From assembly GCA_040772885.1 (NCBI GenBank), contig JAXGXF010000001.1:62001-126000 (forward strand): a stretch of DNA of 64,000 nucleotides. The letters are read 5' to 3'. This DNA is from Pullichristensenella sp002068815. GTDB lineage: Bacteria > Bacillota > Clostridia > Christensenellales > Aristaeellaceae. Positions 61,030 through 64,000 of this stretch are shown here, in pieces. The position numbers and the translations under genes were made by a program. Position 1 is the first letter of the stretch. Each line of letters opens with the position of its first letter. The notes beneath the pieces were generated by a model. That model worked only from the letters and a program-made list of their open reading frames with translations. It had not been told where the DNA came from and did not search any database.

Positions 61030-62871
61030 TTGAACCTTTCCGACAAGATCGACGCCCTTCTGGAGCGCGTCGAAAAGCCCGTTCGGTACATGGGCGGCGA
61101 GTACGGCTCCGTGACGAAGGACGCTTCGCGGGTGGACGTGCGCTACGCCTTTCTGTTTCCGGACACCTACGAGGTCGGCATGTCGCACCTGGGGATGAAA
61201 ATCCTCTACCACACGATCAACGCGCGCGAGGACGCCTGGTGCGAGCGCGTGTTTTCGCCGTGGGTCGACATGGCGGACGCGATGCGCAGGGAAGGCGTGC
61301 CGCTGTTCTCGATCGAGAGCCGGACGCCCATCCGCGAGTTCGACCTGTTGGGCATCACGCTCCAATACGAGATGAGCTTTACGAACATACTCGACGCGCT
61401 CGACCTGGCCGGCATACCGCTTCGGCGGGAGGACAGGACCTCCGGGCCGTTTGTCATCTGCGGCGGCCCGTGCGCGTTCAACCCGGAGCCGCTCGCGCCG
61501 TTCGTCGACCTCTTCGTGCTCGGCGACGGCGAGAAATCGACGCACGACACGATCGACGCGTTTCTCCGCTGGAAGGCGGGAAACCTCCCGCGCGCGGAAT
61601 ATCTCAAAATGGCGTCGAAGATTCCGGGCGTGTACGTCCCAAGCTACTACGACGTCTCCTACAACCCGGACGGCACGATTTCCTCGATCGAGCCGAAGCC
61701 CGGAACGGATGCCCCCGCGATGGTCTTCAAGGCGCTCGTCAGCGACCTGACCGAAGCGGATTACCCGGACAGGCTGATCGTCCCGTACGGCGAGGTCGTG
61801 CACAACCGCATCATGCTCGAGATCTTCCGCGGCTGCACGCGCGGCTGCCGCTTCTGCCAGGCGGGGATGATCTACCGCCCGGTGCGCGAGCGGTCGATGG
61901 ACAGGCTTCTCGAGCTCGCGGAAAAGCTCGTCTCGGCGACCGGCTACGACGAGATTTCGCTGATGAGCCTGTCGAGCGGCGACTACTCGTGCCTGCCCGA
62001 GCTCGCGCGCGAGATGGTCCGGCGCTACGAGGAGCGGCGCGTGAAGATTTCGCTGCCGTCGCAGCGGATCGACACAGTCCTGACCGACACGCTGAAGGAG
62101 ACGCAGAAGGTGCGCAAGACCGCCCTGACGCTCGCGCCGGAGGCCGGCACGCAGCGGCTGCGCGACGTGGTCAACAAGGGCGTCACCGAGGAGGACCTCG
62201 TGCGCTCCGTTACAGACGCGTTCGAGCAGGGCTGGTCGGCGGTCAAACTGTACTTCATGATCGGCCTTCCGACCGAGACGGACGAGGACGTGCTGGGCAT
62301 CGCGCGCCTGGCCGAGCGCGTGCGCGCGTGCTATTTCTCGGTGCCGAAGGAGAGGCGCGCGCCGGGGCTTCGGATCACGGTCAGCGCGTCGGTGTTCGTC
62401 CCGAAGAACTTTACGCCGTTCCAGTGGGCCGCGCAGCTGAAATCCGAGGATGTAAATCGCCGCCAGCAGATGCTCAGGCATGCGCTTTCGAAGGTCAAGG
62501 GCGTCGAATTCAAGTATCACGCGATGGATTTGAGTTACATCGAGGCCGTGTTCGCGCGCGGCGACCGCAGGCTCGCGGACGCGCTCGAGCGCGCGTTCCG
62601 GCTCGGCTGCCGGTTCGACGGCTGGTCGGATCAGTTCCGCTACGATTTGTGGCTCAAGGCGCTTCGGGAATCGGGCCTCGACCCGGACTTCTACGCGACC
62701 CGCGAGCGGCCGTCGAACGAGGTCTTCCCGTGGGATCACCTCGACGCGGGCGTCAGCAAGCGGTTTTTGCTGCGCGAGTGGGAGCGGGCGCAGCGCGGCG
62801 AGACGACGGTTGATTGCCGAAAGGGTTGCGTCGGCTGCGGGATGACGCGGTATGAGGGGGCTTGCCGATGA
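61030..62871 (+). CDS. B12-binding-like radical SAM protein (TIGR03960 family)
   Basis: 613 residues. Residues ~30-200 resemble a cobalamin-binding-type fold (FPDTYEVGMSHLGMKILYHT). The radical SAM core carries the [4Fe-4S] motif RGCTRGCRFCQAG near 262 (CxxxCxxC) and APEAGTQRLRDVVNKG near 367. A C-terminal cysteine cluster CRKGCVGCG near 600 may bind a second cluster or metal. The family always neighbours the DUF2344 protein that follows, and often rng and rplU. The target is unknown. TTG start 61030 is set by GGAGGT six bases upstream. It overlaps the next gene by four bases. Confidence 0.9.
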   Translation: MNLSDKIDALLERVEKPVRYMGGEYGSVTKDASRVDVRYAFLFPDTYEVGMSHLGMKILYHTINAREDAWCERVFSPWVDMADAMRREGVPLFSIESRTPIREFDLLGITLQYEMSFTNILDALDLAGIPLRREDRTSGPFVICGGPCAFNPEPLAPFVDLFVLGDGEKSTHDTIDAFLRWKAGNLPRAEYLKMASKIPGVYVPSYYDVSYNPDGTISSIEPKPGTDAPAMVFKALVSDLTEADYPDRLIVPYGEVVHNRIMLEIFRGCTRGCRFCQAGMIYRPVRERSMDRLLELAEKLVSATGYDEISLMSLSSGDYSCLPELAREMVRRYEERRVKISLPSQRIDTVLTDTLKETQKVRKTALTLAPEAGTQRLRDVVNKGVTEEDLVRSVTDAFEQGWSAVKLYFMIGLPTETDEDVLGIARLAERVRACYFSVPKERRAPGLRITVSASVFVPKNFTPFQWAAQLKSEDVNRRQQMLRHALSKVKGVEFKYHAMDLSYIEAVFARGDRRLADALERAFRLGCRFDGWSDQFRYDLWLKALRESGLDPDFYATRERPSNEVFPWDHLDAGVSKRFLLREWERAQRGETTVDCRKGCVGCGMTRYEGACR

Positions 62872-63548
62872 GGGCGCTGATACGGTTCGGAAAGCGCGAC
62901 CGGCTGCGCTTCATATCGCACCTCGATCTGCAGCGATTCTTCCAGCGCGCGCTGAACCGCACGGGGCTGCCGATCGCGTTTTCGCAGGGCTTCAACCCGC
63001 ACCCGGTGATGTCGTTCGCGTCGGCGCTGGCCGTCGGCTGGACGAGCGAATACGAGGTGCTCGACGTGAAGCTCGCGCGGGAGGTCGACGCCTCGCTCGT
63101 CGAGGAGATGATGCGGATCGCGCTTCCGGAGGACCTGCCGGTGCTGGAAGTGCGGCTGGTGGACGACCGCCACCCGGCGATGATGGCGCTCGTGACGCAC
63201 GCGGACTACCGCATCGCGCTCGCGGACGACGGCGCGTCGGAGATTCTCGCTGCGATTCCGGAATTTCTGTCGCGGGACAGCGTCCCCGGCGTCCGCAAGA
63301 CGAAGTCCGGCGAGCGCGAGATCGACATCCGCCCGCTCTGCGCGGAGCTCAAAGCAGGAAACGGCTGGCTCGACGCGCGGCTCAAGTTGACCGAAAGGGA
63401 CACCTTGAAGCCGGACGTGCTGATCGCCGGGCTCGCCGCCATTGCGGGCGCGACGGCTCCGAGCGCGCGCGTCCACAGGCTTTGCCTGCTCGGAGACGGA
63501 GAGTCCGGAGCCGCGACTCCGATCATGGAGTTGAGTTTCAAGCGATGA
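62868..63548 (+). CDS. DUF2344 (TIGR03936) family protein
   Basis: 226 residues. N-terminal ALIRFGKRDRLRFISHLDLQ and LPIAFSQGFNPHPVMSFASAL are the family signature. The function is unproved; the gene is nearly always next to, or fused with, the TIGR03960 radical SAM gene and likely acts in the same RNA modification or binding role. ATG 62868 overlaps the radical SAM stop, behind GAGGGGG. It overlaps rng by four bases, so three genes are translationally coupled. Confidence 0.88.
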   Translation: MRALIRFGKRDRLRFISHLDLQRFFQRALNRTGLPIAFSQGFNPHPVMSFASALAVGWTSEYEVLDVKLAREVDASLVEEMMRIALPEDLPVLEVRLVDDRHPAMMALVTHADYRIALADDGASEILAAIPEFLSRDSVPGVRKTKSGEREIDIRPLCAELKAGNGWLDARLKLTERDTLKPDVLIAGLAAIAGATAPSARVHRLCLLGDGESGAATPIMELSFKR

Positions 63549-64000
63549 CGAAGCAGATATTGATCGACGCGCTCTGCGGGGAGACGACGCTCGCGCTCCT
63601 GGAGGACGGCGAGCTGGCGGAGCTGTACGCGGAGAGCGAGGGGCGGGAGAAGCTGACGGGGAACATCTACGTCGGCCGCGTGGAGAACGTGCTGCCCGGC
63701 ATGAACGCCGCGTTTGTGAACATCGGCCTCGAGAAAAACGCGTTTCTGTACGCGGGAGACATTCAGCTCGACGCGAGCGACGAGGAGCTCGCCGAGCGCC
63801 TCCGCCTGGCCGAGATTCAGAAGCTCGTCCGGCCCGGGCAGACGATCGTCGTGCAGGTCATCAAGGAGCCGGGCGGTACGAAGGGCCCGCGCGTCTCGTG
63901 CCACATCACGCTCCCGGGGCGGTTGAGCGTGCTGCTTCCGACGGTTCCGTACGTCGGAATCTCGCGCCGGATCGAGGAGGAGGGGGAGCGCGGCCGCCTG
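63545..64000 (+). CDS. rng: Ribonuclease G/E family protein, 3' end outside window
   Basis: Endoribonuclease of the RNase G/E family acting on rRNA precursors and mRNA 5' ends. The first 152 residues are present. Seen: the start QILIDALCGETTLALLEDG, then the S1 domain GNIYVGRVENVLPGMNAAFV near 39-58 and KNAFLY, and QVIKEPGGTKGPRVSCHI near 103. The catalytic DEAD-like Asp pair lies beyond the window. ATG 63545 overlaps the preceding stop as ATGA. In Clostridia, rplU and rpmA usually follow. Confidence 0.93.
   Translation, partial: MTKQILIDALCGETTLALLEDGELAELYAESEGREKLTGNIYVGRVENVLPGMNAAFVNIGLEKNAFLYAGDIQLDASDEELAERLRLAEIQKLVRPGQTIVVQVIKEPGGTKGPRVSCHITLPGRLSVLLPTVPYVGISRRIEEEGERGRL

Overview
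The window is a 64 kb piece of a high-GC, endospore-forming member of the Clostridia (Bacillota). This is inferred from the gene set, not from a database match. The main evidence is a complete spoIIAA-spoIIAB-sigF operon behind Spo0A boxes and a sigma-H promoter, spoVT with a sigma-G-like promoter, a ctsR-mcsA-mcsB-clpC operon with a CtsR box, an alanyl-tRNA synthetase T-box leader, many GGAGG ribosome sites and frequent GTG/TTG starts. No phage, insertion sequence, CRISPR array, integrase or rRNA operon was seen. The region reads as ordinary chromosome; species cannot be named.

Layout. 1-2.9 kb: end-truncated glycerol-1-phosphate dehydrogenase and a short alaS with T-box leader on the minus strand. 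2.9-4.35 kb: ybaB-recR, then a four-tRNA operon (Pro, Glu, Met, Asp) with consensus promoter and terminator. 4.4-8.5 kb: a zone where every gene (tRNA nucleotidyltransferase, riboflavin kinase, a peptidoglycan-binding membrane protein, comF, the 3' end of psuG) carries reading-frame breaks. 8.4-18.6 kb: psuK-psuG, sugar nucleotidyltransferase-galE, acyl-CoA ligase, a five-repeat secreted protein, a glycosyltransferase and an amino-acid:sodium symporter. 18.7-23.6 kb: uvrB-uvrA. 23.7-29.6 kb: nucleotidyltransferase, metallophosphatase plus diguanylate cyclase, D-Ala-D-Ala dipeptidase, PaaK-like ligase. 29.8-34.5 kb: a CUT2 sugar ABC transporter followed by a cluster of six hairpins.

34.8-43.4 kb: acetyltransferase, a degenerate anti-sigma factor with a SigB/SigF-type sigma factor, proC, rRNA methyltransferase, GH127-like protein, MATE exporter, glutamate dehydrogenase. 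43.5-48.8 kb: aroQ, spoVT, mazG, HU, rqcP, an ispD-ispF fusion and mtnN. 48.9-53.4 kb: the CtsR-controlled protein quality operon. 53.5-57.6 kb: a class A penicillin-binding protein and an FtsH-like protease. 57.7-59.4 kb: the spoIIA operon. 59.4-64 kb: lysA, then a radical SAM protein, its DUF2344 partner and the start of ribonuclease G.

The most unusual signals are structural. A 16-bp perfect inverted repeat runs from the sigma-H -10 region to the spoIIAA start codon. Tandem repeats cover both gene ends at two convergent junctions (clpC/PBP and sigF/lysA). clpC seems to start at a CTG codon. A hairpin array follows the sugar transporter. The GH127-like enzyme lacks the expected metal-binding cysteines.
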